Of a stretch of DNA of 63,590 nucleotides, positions 1-7,172 are shown piece after piece. The translations under genes and the position numbers were made by a program. Within the stretch, counting starts at the first letter, position 1. Each line of letters starts with the position of its first letter. Source of the DNA: a virus; the IMG/VR virus record IMGVR_UViG_3300014501_000004, positions 1-63,590 of that record, one strand, 5' to 3'. The notes beneath the pieces were generated by a model, which searched no databases, was not told where the DNA came from, and saw only the letters and a program-made list of their open reading frames with translations.

Positions 1-123
1 GCGGACAACCTCGTTTGGTTCCAGAGGCTTGGCCAGTGACGCGATTGACAAAAATTGAAAGATTTCGTATGGAGGGCATCAGTTTTGAAAGAACGGTGCT
101 TATTTCTATGGAAATTAGCCGGA
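1..123. repeat. Terminal direct repeat, left copy
   Basis: These 123 bases are identical to 63468-63590. This is the pattern left by an assembler closing a circle, or by a terminally redundant genome. The unique sequence is therefore about 63,467 bp, and the leftward late genes continue across the joint. The repeat holds a plus-strand promoter-like pair and the start of the HTH gene at 108. Confidence 0.95.
45..73 (+). promoter_or_regulatory. Putative sigma70-like promoter
   Basis: TTGACA at 45-50 is followed after exactly 17 bases by TATGGA at 68-73. The -35 is a perfect consensus and the -10 is weak (TAT only). A transcript would start near 80, which fits the ATG at 108 better than the in-frame ATG at 69. 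Confidence 0.4.
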
Positions 124-320
124 CAACGCCTCGTCCATGGTTCACCGCCAAGGAAGCCGCCGAGTTCATCGGCGTCACCCCCGTCACCCTCTACTCCTAC
201 GTCAAGATGCGAAAAAACAAACCGCCCTGCTTCCGTCTCGCCGGAAAAACAAAGGGCATTCTTAGATTCCCGCGCGAAGAATTCATCCAGTGGGCCAACG
301 GCTCCGCAAAACAGGGATAA
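108..320 (+). CDS. Small helix-turn-helix DNA-binding protein
   Basis: A 70-residue protein with a MerR/excisionase-like helix-turn-helix: a segment WFTAKEAAEFIGVTPVTLYSY near the N-terminus, then a basic wing ending FPREEFIQW. That is the usual layout of HTH_17-type phage regulators and excisionases. The ATG at 108 is preferred over the in-frame ATG at 69 because 69 lies inside the -10 of the candidate promoter. The gene runs opposite to the flanking late genes, like a moron. Its target is unknown, and no integrase of usual size is seen that would pair with an excisionase. Confidence 0.65.
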   Translation: MEISRTTPRPWFTAKEAAEFIGVTPVTLYSYVKMRKNKPPCFRLAGKTKGILRFPREEFIQWANGSAKQG

Positions 321-325
321 GATTG

Positions 326-673
326 ATGTACAGCCTCTCGATTCATTTCGGCCCGAGCCCGGTGCCTGCGCAGTTTCTTTTCAAGGACAAGGAAAAGGCA
401 ACAGCCGCTTATGCCAAGGTGAAAGCAGGTGAGTTTTTTTACGTCGAAGACGACTTCGGGCAAACAGCTTCGTTCGTGAACCGAGAAATTCACGCCGTCA
501 TCCTCGAAGACATGGACCTCGGCGAGGAGTCTCGCATCCAACGCGGGTTGTCGCAAGCGCGCGGACAGGCAAAGGCCAACGAACGCGCCAAGACCGATCC
601 CGTTCTGCAACGCGCGATGACCCAGCGCGGGCCGGGCGTGCTGACGCCGTTCACAAACGGACAGTTCCAATAA
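326..673 (+). CDS. Hypothetical protein
   Basis: A 115-residue protein starting at an ATG with AGGGA seven bases upstream. It begins MYSLSIHFGPSP and has a helical charged middle that looks partly coiled (FKDKEKATAAYAKVKAG). It lies 5 bases after the HTH gene and ends base-to-base against the portal stop, so it is convergent with the late operon. I recognise no family. It probably forms a two-gene moron with the HTH gene. Confidence 0.6.
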   Translation: MYSLSIHFGPSPVPAQFLFKDKEKATAAYAKVKAGEFFYVEDDFGQTASFVNREIHAVILEDMDLGEESRIQRGLSQARGQAKANERAKTDPVLQRAMTQRGPGVLTPFTNGQFQ

Positions 674-2401
674 TCAGCGGTGATGCGCCGTCAACTGCTT
701 CTCGGCGACTTTCTCCTTGCCTTCGGGCGATAGCGCCTTCATTAAGTCTTCCTGCTTCTTCTGCCCGGCAGCCTGCCGGGTCTTGAGCGCCGCCTTGGCC
801 GACTCCTTATTCGGCAGCGGCAGGTTGTCGATCGTGTACTCGCCATCGACATCGCCGACCTTGCGCAACGCGAAGATCAACTGCTGCGCCTCGTCGGCAA
901 ATATCGGCGACGACGAATGGCTATCCACCGTGATGCGCCAGTCGGCCGGAATGTCAGTCAGCAGGAACGATGATTTCTCGATATCTGCCAGTTCGCCGGC
1001 ATTGGTCCAGAACTTCCGCGACTCCTTGGCCTCCATCAGCGCCGCGGTGAGATCCGCCGACGCCGCACATTGCCGCTCGACCGACAGCGCGCGATCGCGC
1101 AATGTCGGCGACGCCGTCTTCATCAATGTGCCCGCATGAGCGCCCGATCGCACACCCGCCTCGCCCTTGCCCTGCATGATGTCGGGGAAAGAGCCGAGCG
1201 TGTTGATGCTCTCGATCATGAACTTGACGGCAGGCAACAAAACTTCCGGAATTTTAGGCGTAATATCTTCCACGCCGCCGCCCATGCCGAGGTTCATGTA
1301 GCCGGAAGTGCGGAACTGGGCGTATGCCTCATCCAGGATCGTATTGTCGCCCTTGAACGCCAGCAACTTGTCGATCTGCTGCCCGACCAGGCGCTTGAAA
1401 TCGTCCATCCACTGCGCCAGCAGGCCCTGCGGCTCGATCAGATCGACCAACTCGCTCCGACCCCAGAACCAGTTCGACACTGGATTCGTCTGGATCAGGC
1501 GATACGGATGCGTGTCCTTGATCCCGAGCAGGTTCGACAGCTTGAACCTCGTGATCAAAATGTCCGGCTCGACCATCTGGATCGTGACGTAACCATCCTC
1601 GCCCTTGACCCATAGTTCGTGGAATTTGACGGTCGGGGCGCCGACGGTTGGTCCCATGATCGCATAATTAGGATCGTTGCCGATCTGGATGATGCCGCCG
1701 GGCAGCGGGCGCGTGCTTGACGAGATGCCGGTGTTGATCTGCGAGGTCGACAGTACCTGATGAAAAAAACTGTCCGGCGCGTTCGAGGCCTCGCCGGTCG
1801 ACGCATTGGTCATGATCTTGTCGTACAGCTTCCTGGCGTCGGGGAAGCGGTAGATGCGCTGCCAGATTTCAGGACCGGTCAGCGCCGAGGTCTCGCACAG
1901 CACTTCCTGCTCGTCGATATCGTTCTCGTCCTCACGGTAGACGCCGAAATTCCAGGGCAGCAGCAGCTTTTTCTTGTAGACCGGCTTCTTGTCGTCGCCA
2001 TCGGCGATTTCATCGGTCCATTGTTTCAAGACGGCAGCGCCGTACTTCAACGCTTCGAACACGCCTCGGCCGAACATCTCGTCGGTCGATGTCGACTCCC
2101 AGTGTCGGGTGACGTGCTTGGCGAATACTTCGGCGCGCTTGATGTCGTTGGTCGGATAGACGTTGGTGAAGTCCATCGAGAACTTCAGTTCGACCGGCGA
2201 GAACAGATGCGAGGAAGTGCGCTCAAGGTGCGTGTTCATCATGTTGATGAGCGACTTGGTGCCGTCGTAGCGGCCGGTTTCGGCGATGGTGTTAAGCAGG
2301 CGGTAGTAGGCCGCTCGCATGCCCCGGCTGACCCCGCATATCTCGACGAGTTCGTTCGCGAAGGGAACGAGGTCTTTCTCGCCTGTCGGGATCGGGATCA
2401 T
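674..2401 (-). CDS. Portal (head-tail connector) protein
   Basis: A 575-residue protein with the general make-up of podovirus head-to-tail connecting (portal) proteins: an N-terminal helical region that handles repeated 'NMMNTHLERTSSHLFSP' type sequence, a central 'LLPWNFGVYREDENDIDEQE' segment, and a long C-terminal helical part. It would form the dodecameric DNA channel and docking site for terminase. Its ATG overlaps the stop of the zinc-ribbon gene (ATGA), and TerL lies two genes upstream, the normal portal/terminase pairing. Assignment rests on size, composition and context. Confidence 0.8.
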   Translation of the reverse strand: MIPIPTGEKDLVPFANELVEICGVSRGMRAAYYRLLNTIAETGRYDGTKSLINMMNTHLERTSSHLFSPVELKFSMDFTNVYPTNDIKRAEVFAKHVTRHWESTSTDEMFGRGVFEALKYGAAVLKQWTDEIADGDDKKPVYKKKLLLPWNFGVYREDENDIDEQEVLCETSALTGPEIWQRIYRFPDARKLYDKIMTNASTGEASNAPDSFFHQVLSTSQINTGISSSTRPLPGGIIQIGNDPNYAIMGPTVGAPTVKFHELWVKGEDGYVTIQMVEPDILITRFKLSNLLGIKDTHPYRLIQTNPVSNWFWGRSELVDLIEPQGLLAQWMDDFKRLVGQQIDKLLAFKGDNTILDEAYAQFRTSGYMNLGMGGGVEDITPKIPEVLLPAVKFMIESINTLGSFPDIMQGKGEAGVRSGAHAGTLMKTASPTLRDRALSVERQCAASADLTAALMEAKESRKFWTNAGELADIEKSSFLLTDIPADWRITVDSHSSSPIFADEAQQLIFALRKVGDVDGEYTIDNLPLPNKESAKAALKTRQAAGQKKQEDLMKALSPEGKEKVAEKQLTAHHR

Positions 2402-2937
2402 CCGTGCTTGCTCCCAACCGTAATCTGACTTTGTAAGCCAGCGTGTCGACCGAGTATTTTGTTAAGCGCCCTTGCACCAGCCCGCGGTTCAAGTTTTTGT
2501 TCGACCACTCGCCCATTCGCCATAACCACGCCGGAAGCGCCGGAAGTATCCGCGCCCATGCCAAATCCGACCGGCATGCCGCGCGACTTCAGCGAATCCA
2601 TGTGCTGGGTTACGGCGTTATGCACCGGCATCACCGCCACTTCAGCGTCCCGACGATCGTTCAAGTCCGTAATTTTCAAAGCCGACATCTCGGACGCAGG
2701 CACGCCAGCCATCGCAGCGGCCATGTTGGCGCGGGTCTCGGAGCCGTCCATCATGTCGCGAACGACCTTATCGTTGGCCTTGGACTTCGGCGACAGGAAC
2801 GCAGGACAAACAATGTCGTCGTCGGCGCGCCGGTTGTTGATGTCGGTCTTGCAGAGCGGACAGAAATCCGGCCAGCCTTCGGTTACGTCGTACTTGAATT
2901 TTTCTCGGCAGGCGGGACAGCGGAGGATGACGGCCAT
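2398..2937 (-). CDS. Zinc-ribbon-containing phage protein
   Basis: A 179-residue protein opening with two Cys pairs, CPAC at residues 8-11 and CPLC at about 27-30, a typical zinc ribbon. The rest is helical with no motif I recognise. It lies between TerL and portal and overlaps the portal start by four bases, so it is co-translated with the packaging genes. It may help connector or terminase assembly, but that is inference from position only. Confidence 0.65.
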   Translation of the reverse strand: MAVILRCPACREKFKYDVTEGWPDFCPLCKTDINNRRADDDIVCPAFLSPKSKANDKVVRDMMDGSETRANMAAAMAGVPASEMSALKITDLNDRRDAEVAVMPVHNAVTQHMDSLKSRGMPVGFGMGADTSGASGVVMANGRVVEQKLEPRAGARALNKILGRHAGLQSQITVGSKHG

Positions 2938-2938
2938 T

Positions 2939-3121
2939 TCAAATATCCGAATTCATCGCACTGGCGATGTAGAAAGCAAAAGCGACCCATGCAACGCAGC
3001 CGACAATGCCGAGAACCACAAGTGCAGCGCCGAGTCCGCCTTTCAGCATCGCACCAGTAACGATTGCGCCGACGGGGATCGCCAAAAGACCAAAAATAAC
3101 AAACAATCCAAACCCGCTCAT
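2939..3121 (-). CDS. Small two-helix membrane protein
   Basis: A 60-residue protein that is almost entirely hydrophobic, with two predicted transmembrane segments (about residues 4-24 and 30-53) joined by a Gly-rich turn. It sits in a gap of three bases or less between TerL and the zinc-ribbon gene. Function unknown. A holin-like role is possible but a better holin candidate exists at 41580-41945. Confidence 0.6.
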   Translation of the reverse strand: MSGFGLFVIFGLLAIPVGAIVTGAMLKGGLGAALVVLGIVGCVAWVAFAFYIASAMNSDI

Positions 3122-3124
3122 CTG

Positions 3125-5071
3125 CTATCTCCGTCCGTACCGCCACGCCTGTTGCATCGCCAGCTGCCGCGCCTGCAACCTCGACTGCTGCTGCCGGCCC
3201 ATGAACTGACTCATCATATTCTGGTGGAATAGCGATGTCTGGTCAACGATTGACTTGTGCTTGCGGACCTTCTCGGCCTCCCGGGTGCGCTTGGCGACGA
3301 TCAAATTGCGGCGGACCCGGGTATCCCAATAATGCGCGCCCAAGGCCATCGCTACCACGCGATCGTCATGCTCGCCAGAGCCTTCGCCGGCAATCGTATC
3401 CCCGTCCCGCGCGATGGTCTGCATCTCTCCGATCAGGTCATGGCTTCGAATATGGAGGTGCCCGCTGCTGACAAAGCCTCGAAGCTCCTCCATGATCATG
3501 ATCTTGGTCGCAAGCTGAGTCTTGAAGTGCCACAGCCCCGCGCCGCCGGACAACAAATCAGGCCGGGTGTAGAGATATTGTTTTACATTGGCGAAGATGT
3601 TTTTAAGCCCTGCCTCTTGCAGCGGCGCGTAGCCGTTCTCGATTTGAAACTTCAGCGAGCGCAACTCCTGAAGCACCGATCCGCCGGGACCGTTTATTTC
3701 CAGGATGTAATGAATCTCGCAAAGCGGCTCGTTGCCGTACCAAGCCATGATGCCGGCGAGGATATGCGCCAGATGACGAGGTACCACCAACGAATAAGCA
3801 TACTCAGCAACCTGATCTATACCGTCAGCATAGCAACGAAGAACCTGAATGGCCGAGCGATCATTGTTCTCGTTCTCCCCGAACGCCGGATCGCACGCCA
3901 CGACGTAAACCGACTCGGGTTGCGGCGGCTCCCACACTTTCAATTCCAGCATTCGCGCGTTCTCGGCGCGATAGACCTTCATGTCACTGAACTCGGGTCC
4001 GCCCATGAACATATACGGCGTGAATTTATTCGAAACGTATTTGTCGGTTTGATCCTTCAGTTTTTCCCCAGCGAAAAACACGCTGCCGGTGATCTGGAAG
4101 GCTTCTTCTTCGTCCCACGGCTGTTCCTGTTTCTGATACGAACTGGCCTCGAACCCGGCATCGACTTCGCCAGCATCGATCGCAGCGGGGTCCATCGCCT
4201 TGCGGTACCATGCAAGCTGCTCCTGCGAGACATCGAAGTTATATAGCTTTTTAACAAGATCGATCTTGGCATGCTCCTCGCTCGACGGCGGCTGCACGCC
4301 GTAGAATTCCCAGTTGCGGTCGGTACGCTCGATGCGATGGCTTTCCTTGGCCCACCAGCCGATGAAAACGCAAACGGCGTTGCGAGTGTTGGAGCGCGCT
4401 TCCTTCCAGATACGCGACCACATATTCATGCCGCGCGCCGTGGACTCTCGGATGTAAAGTCGATTAGGATGGACGTCGGACAACGACTCCTGAAACGATA
4501 TCAAGCCTTCTTCGTTATCAAAACTGCACAACTCTGAAAGATGCGCCAAAGAAACACCCGCGGAACGCCCCAGCGTACCAGATGTTTTTGTTTTCTTAAT
4601 GCCTGCGGACTTAAAAAGAATTTTGGAAGCGTTCGACAGTGTCAGGCCGTCGCGATTGTCTTTAGCAATGCTGGGAAATTTTAAGCTGGCCGGTAGCGCC
4701 TTGATAACAGTCACCAGCTCATCACGAGCCAGGTTCTTGTTCTCATTAGTGTCGAACACCAAAGCGCCGGTTAGCCCGCGATGGACGCCGAGGAAGAAAG
4801 CGCACAGCGCGCGTATAATTGAAGTGATTCCAAGTTGCCTCGATTTAAGACAGTAAAAATCGTGAATGTCCTGCTCAAGCCCGTCGAAGATCGCAGTGAT
4901 AAAAACCTTCTGTCCGTACATCAAATGCTTACCGAGAATGATCGGCTCGCCATAATCTTTCGAATTTATTTCGTACTGATCCAGGTAGGCATAAAACGCT
5001 TCCTCAAACGCAACCCGCTTGGCGCGGCTCCAGCCTCGTGCCTTCTGACCTAATAGCTCACCGTCTGCCAT
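3125..5071 (-). CDS. terL: Terminase large subunit (TerL)
   Basis: A 648-residue DNA-packaging motor ATPase/nuclease. The ATPase half has the T4-gp17-like Walker A variant KSRQLGITS at residues 77-85 and a Walker B ending in Glu (VSLAHLSE, about 173-180). The nuclease half has ACDPAFGENEN near 392-402 with the first catalytic Asp, and a late acidic pair (EHDDRVVAMALG) near the C-terminus. It would translocate and cut DNA at the portal. It is the first gene of the packaging group, starting 56 bp from a divergent plus-strand gene, so the late promoter probably lies in that gap. No small terminase subunit was recognised. Confidence 0.93.
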   Translation of the reverse strand: MADGELLGQKARGWSRAKRVAFEEAFYAYLDQYEINSKDYGEPIILGKHLMYGQKVFITAIFDGLEQDIHDFYCLKSRQLGITSIIRALCAFFLGVHRGLTGALVFDTNENKNLARDELVTVIKALPASLKFPSIAKDNRDGLTLSNASKILFKSAGIKKTKTSGTLGRSAGVSLAHLSELCSFDNEEGLISFQESLSDVHPNRLYIRESTARGMNMWSRIWKEARSNTRNAVCVFIGWWAKESHRIERTDRNWEFYGVQPPSSEEHAKIDLVKKLYNFDVSQEQLAWYRKAMDPAAIDAGEVDAGFEASSYQKQEQPWDEEEAFQITGSVFFAGEKLKDQTDKYVSNKFTPYMFMGGPEFSDMKVYRAENARMLELKVWEPPQPESVYVVACDPAFGENENNDRSAIQVLRCYADGIDQVAEYAYSLVVPRHLAHILAGIMAWYGNEPLCEIHYILEINGPGGSVLQELRSLKFQIENGYAPLQEAGLKNIFANVKQYLYTRPDLLSGGAGLWHFKTQLATKIMIMEELRGFVSSGHLHIRSHDLIGEMQTIARDGDTIAGEGSGEHDDRVVAMALGAHYWDTRVRRNLIVAKRTREAEKVRKHKSIVDQTSLFHQNMMSQFMGRQQQSRLQARQLAMQQAWRYGRR

Positions 5072-5127
5072 TGGAACTTTATAACGGCTGTGCTATTAGC
5101 AGTCCACCCCTCCGGAGGAATTAGGCC

Positions 5128-5367
5128 ATGTGTTTCTCATTACAGTGGGCCGAACAGCTCTGCATCTTCATCGTGATCGTCATCGCGATATGGTCGGTTA
5201 TTCAGTTACTTCTCCCCTATCTCGTTCAATTTCTGCCTGCTCTGGTCGTCCAAATTATCCGGATCATTTGCTGGGCAGTCATCGCGATCATGTGCATCTA
5301 CGTCATCTTTGGATTGCTCTCGTGCCTGATCGGTGCCGGAGGTGGCCTCATGCATTTTTCCCACTGA
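5128..5367 (+). CDS. Small hydrophobic membrane protein
   Basis: A 79-residue protein, mostly hydrophobic, with two predicted membrane spans (about residues 11-40 and 44-70). It has a strong ribosome site: the palindrome CCTCCGGAGG ends about ten bases before the ATG. It is divergent from TerL and isolated on the plus strand. Short proteins of this kind are frequent in rhizobial phages and have no assigned job. Confidence 0.6.
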   Translation: MCFSLQWAEQLCIFIVIVIAIWSVIQLLLPYLVQFLPALVVQIIRIICWAVIAIMCIYVIFGLLSCLIGAGGGLMHFSH

Positions 5368-5620
5368 CCGTCAGTCGCAGGTAGATCCGCTCCCGCCCTA
5401 TCCGGCCGCTCCGCCGTCGATCTGCCGCGGCTGCTAACGATCGCGCATCCACAGGTGATAAAGCGCCATGGATGTAAACGCAACGTAGCCTCCAAAAGTG
5501 CGAGCAATAACTTCGGCCCCCGGCGCTAACCTACACGCGGTTGTGTAATCTGGCGCTTCCTAAAACGAAAAAAATAAAATGCCGGGCTCGTTTTCAAAAC
5601 TGTCTCTGGAAACGCCCATT

Positions 5621-5899
5621 CTAGCGAAAGCCGGGTTGCTGCCGCGACTGCTTCTCCATCTCGTTCATGGCGATCTGGACGATAGTCTGGATCGAGGCCC
5701 AGAAAATACCCGGCTGGTCCTGGTCGAGCATCAGCGAGCGGAACGCGGTAGACTCGTCGATCGTATTCGGAGACACCATGACGAAGGCACCGCCAAAGAC
5801 CGCATCCTTGTTGAGCCGGATCTGGGCGGCCATGGCCTCGAACAAAAGGGCGCGGGCTTCGGCTTGGCGGTGGGCGAGAGGAAGTTCTTCGTCGGTCAC
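5621..5899 (-). CDS. Hypothetical protein, last gene of accessory operon
   Basis: A 92-residue soluble protein opening MTDEELPLAHRQAEARALLF. It is mainly helical, with no recognisable motif. Its GTG/ATG start region overlaps the stop of the preceding small gene by four bases, so it belongs to the same translationally coupled chain. The roughly 250 bases beyond it (5368-5620) carry no gene I can support. Confidence 0.6.
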   Translation of the reverse strand: MTDEELPLAHRQAEARALLFEAMAAQIRLNKDAVFGGAFVMVSPNTIDESTAFRSLMLDQDQPGIFWASIQTIVQIAMNEMEKQSRQQPGFR

Positions 5900-6078
5900 A
5901 GTTCATCCAGTTCTACGATCTGAAACGGATACCCAGCCTCGATAACTGGTATCTTCTTCGATTGTGATATAGCCTCGTCTCGGTCTTTAAAAACAGCCGG
6001 ATCATCGCTATCGTCATCGCCAATAATGACAACTCTGCCGCTGCTGGGAATTCGGATGACGATAATGCAATCAGACAT
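5896..6078 (-). CDS. Hypothetical protein
   Basis: A 60-residue acidic protein starting MSDCIIVIRIPSSGRVV. An in-frame upstream start would overlap the KTSC gene much more, and this ATG overlaps it by only eight bases. The beta-strand pattern followed by DDDSDDP suggests a small alpha/beta fold. No function is assigned. Confidence 0.55.
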   Translation of the reverse strand: MSDCIIVIRIPSSGRVVIIGDDDSDDPAVFKDRDEAISQSKKIPVIEAGYPFQIVELDEL

Positions 6079-6292
6079 ATCTAAACCCCGCCGCGAACGG
6101 CTTGATCTCATCCAGAAACATTCCGCCGGCAGATAGCGCGGTCGACAGTGCGAGCGCCGTGCCCTCGTCGAACCCGGTGTAGGCGCCGGTCTTGCCTCCC
6201 TTGAGGAATTTCACCAGCACCTCCTGCGTCTCGTCGTCCCAACCGACTTCCTCGATCATGCTTGATAAAACGGGTTTCATCCAGCCGGCCAT
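6071..6292 (-). CDS. KTSC-domain protein
   Basis: A 73-residue protein that follows the KTSC pattern: a conserved SS pair, a strand plus Gly loop (LVKFLKGGKTGAYTGF), a helix with ALSAGGMF, and an aromatic C-terminus. KTSC is a small domain of unknown function common in phages and also found next to RNA enzymes. The ATG overlaps the stop of the upstream gene as TGATG; a GTG one codon earlier is also possible. The upstream gene is broken by a mobile cassette, so this gene may have lost its translational coupling. Confidence 0.7.
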   Translation of the reverse strand: MAGWMKPVLSSMIEEVGWDDETQEVLVKFLKGGKTGAYTGFDEGTALALSTALSAGGMFLDEIKPFAAGFRYV

Positions 6293-6449
6293 CACACAAG
6301 CTCCACGCGTAAACAGCCGCGGAAGAAATCCCGCGTGGAATACGAATTATTTGGTCCGTACATGATATCAACTGGATATTTTTCCAATGCAATGATGTCT
6401 TTCATGCTTATCCGGTTAAGACACACGGCCCTAGATGTTGTGGTCATGT

Positions 6450-6689
6450 TCAAGCCGCGTTCTCAGCCGGTTTGGGTGTCAATTCCCGGATGCGCTTGTC
6501 GATGATCCAAACCAAATCCTCGCCCATGCCGATGCTCGGGCGTGGCAGCAGGCCCAGCACGACAACGAGATTGTCGTAAGCGTCCGCTTTCGGCTTGAGG
6601 CGGTCGATTGTTGCGCGCATGCCGATAATCTCTTGCTTGCAGCGGTTCATCATTTCGATAGCTTCTTGGTTGCTGATCTCGGGCGGCAT
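6450..6689 (-). CDS. Cassette passenger gene, hypothetical
   Basis: A 79-residue protein inside the non-autonomous element, starting MPPEISNQEAIEMMNRCKQE with AGGGAG correctly spaced before the ATG. The middle helix (MRATIDRLKPKADAYDNL) looks coiled-coil. No enzyme motif is visible. It lies 11 bp after the other passenger gene and both run the same way. Confidence 0.6.
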   Translation of the reverse strand: MPPEISNQEAIEMMNRCKQEIIGMRATIDRLKPKADAYDNLVVVLGLLPRPSIGMGEDLVWIIDKRIRELTPKPAENAA

Positions 6690-6700
6690 TGCGGTTCTCC

Positions 6701-7036
6701 CTAGTTGTTCAGTTTCAGGCCAAAAATCTCGCGCATTTCCGGCGGCAGACGCTTCGCAGCGTCCTGACCGGATGGACTGCGCGCCCATTCGTCGCTTTCT
6801 TCTTTCGTGGCGTCGAACTCGCCGTTCGCTACGCGGGCGGCAAACTTGGCGAAGCCTGCGGCGGTCAGTTCCGAATAGAGTTGGGTGATCGGGCAGACAT
6901 AGGTGTCGGCATAGTCATCGAACTCGCCCGTCTCCGCGCGCTTCGCGAAAGCCTCATACTTCGCCGCATTGTCCGGCGAAGCTATCGCGGCAACCTTTCG
7001 AAGCTCGGCGGCCAACTTATCGCGCGTCCTCAACAT
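6701..7036 (-). CDS. Cassette passenger gene, hypothetical
   Basis: A 111-residue mainly helical protein starting MLRTRDKLAAELRKVAAIAS and ending EMREIFGLKLNN. The ATG follows directly on the TAG that ends the truncated phage gene (TAGATG), so read-through ribosomes could reinitiate here. It has no recognised domain. It may benefit host or phage, but nothing in the sequence shows how. Confidence 0.6.
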   Translation of the reverse strand: MLRTRDKLAAELRKVAAIASPDNAAKYEAFAKRAETGEFDDYADTYVCPITQLYSELTAAGFAKFAARVANGEFDATKEESDEWARSPSGQDAAKRLPPEMREIFGLKLNN

Positions 7037-7172
7037 CTAGTATGTCTCAGCGTTTGTGTGTTGGAACCGGATAAGCATGATGTCTTTCGCTTGAGTCACG
7101 CTGTTGGCTTCGACGATGCCATAATCTTCTTGGTCGGCATGCCCTTCCATCCCCGTTGCGAGATAGTAATAG

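Larger units (their letters stand above)
6403..7079 (-). mobile_element. Non-autonomous IS1595-like cassette carrying two genes
   Basis: A 677-bp element bounded by perfect 15-bp inverted repeats (CATGCTTATCCGGTT at both ends) that are identical to the ends of the complete IS at 8603-10499. A subterminal CTAGATGTTG is also inverted at both ends. It is flanked by the exact 8-bp duplication ATGTCTTT (6395-6402 and 7080-7087), the target length made by the IS1595 family. It has no transposase and holds two leftward genes. It is best read as a mobile insertion cassette moved in trans by the nearby transposase. Confidence 0.9.

Noticed and set aside
5298-5507. 69-codon minus-strand frame overlapping the small membrane-protein gene
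   Set aside because: It is antisense to a gene with a strong ribosome site and shows no protein-like pattern.
5434-5517. Short minus-strand frame ending ...GGYVAFTSMALYHLWMRDR
   Set aside because: It looks protein-like, but the open stretch has no credible start codon or ribosome site between flanking stops. It could be a degraded gene end.
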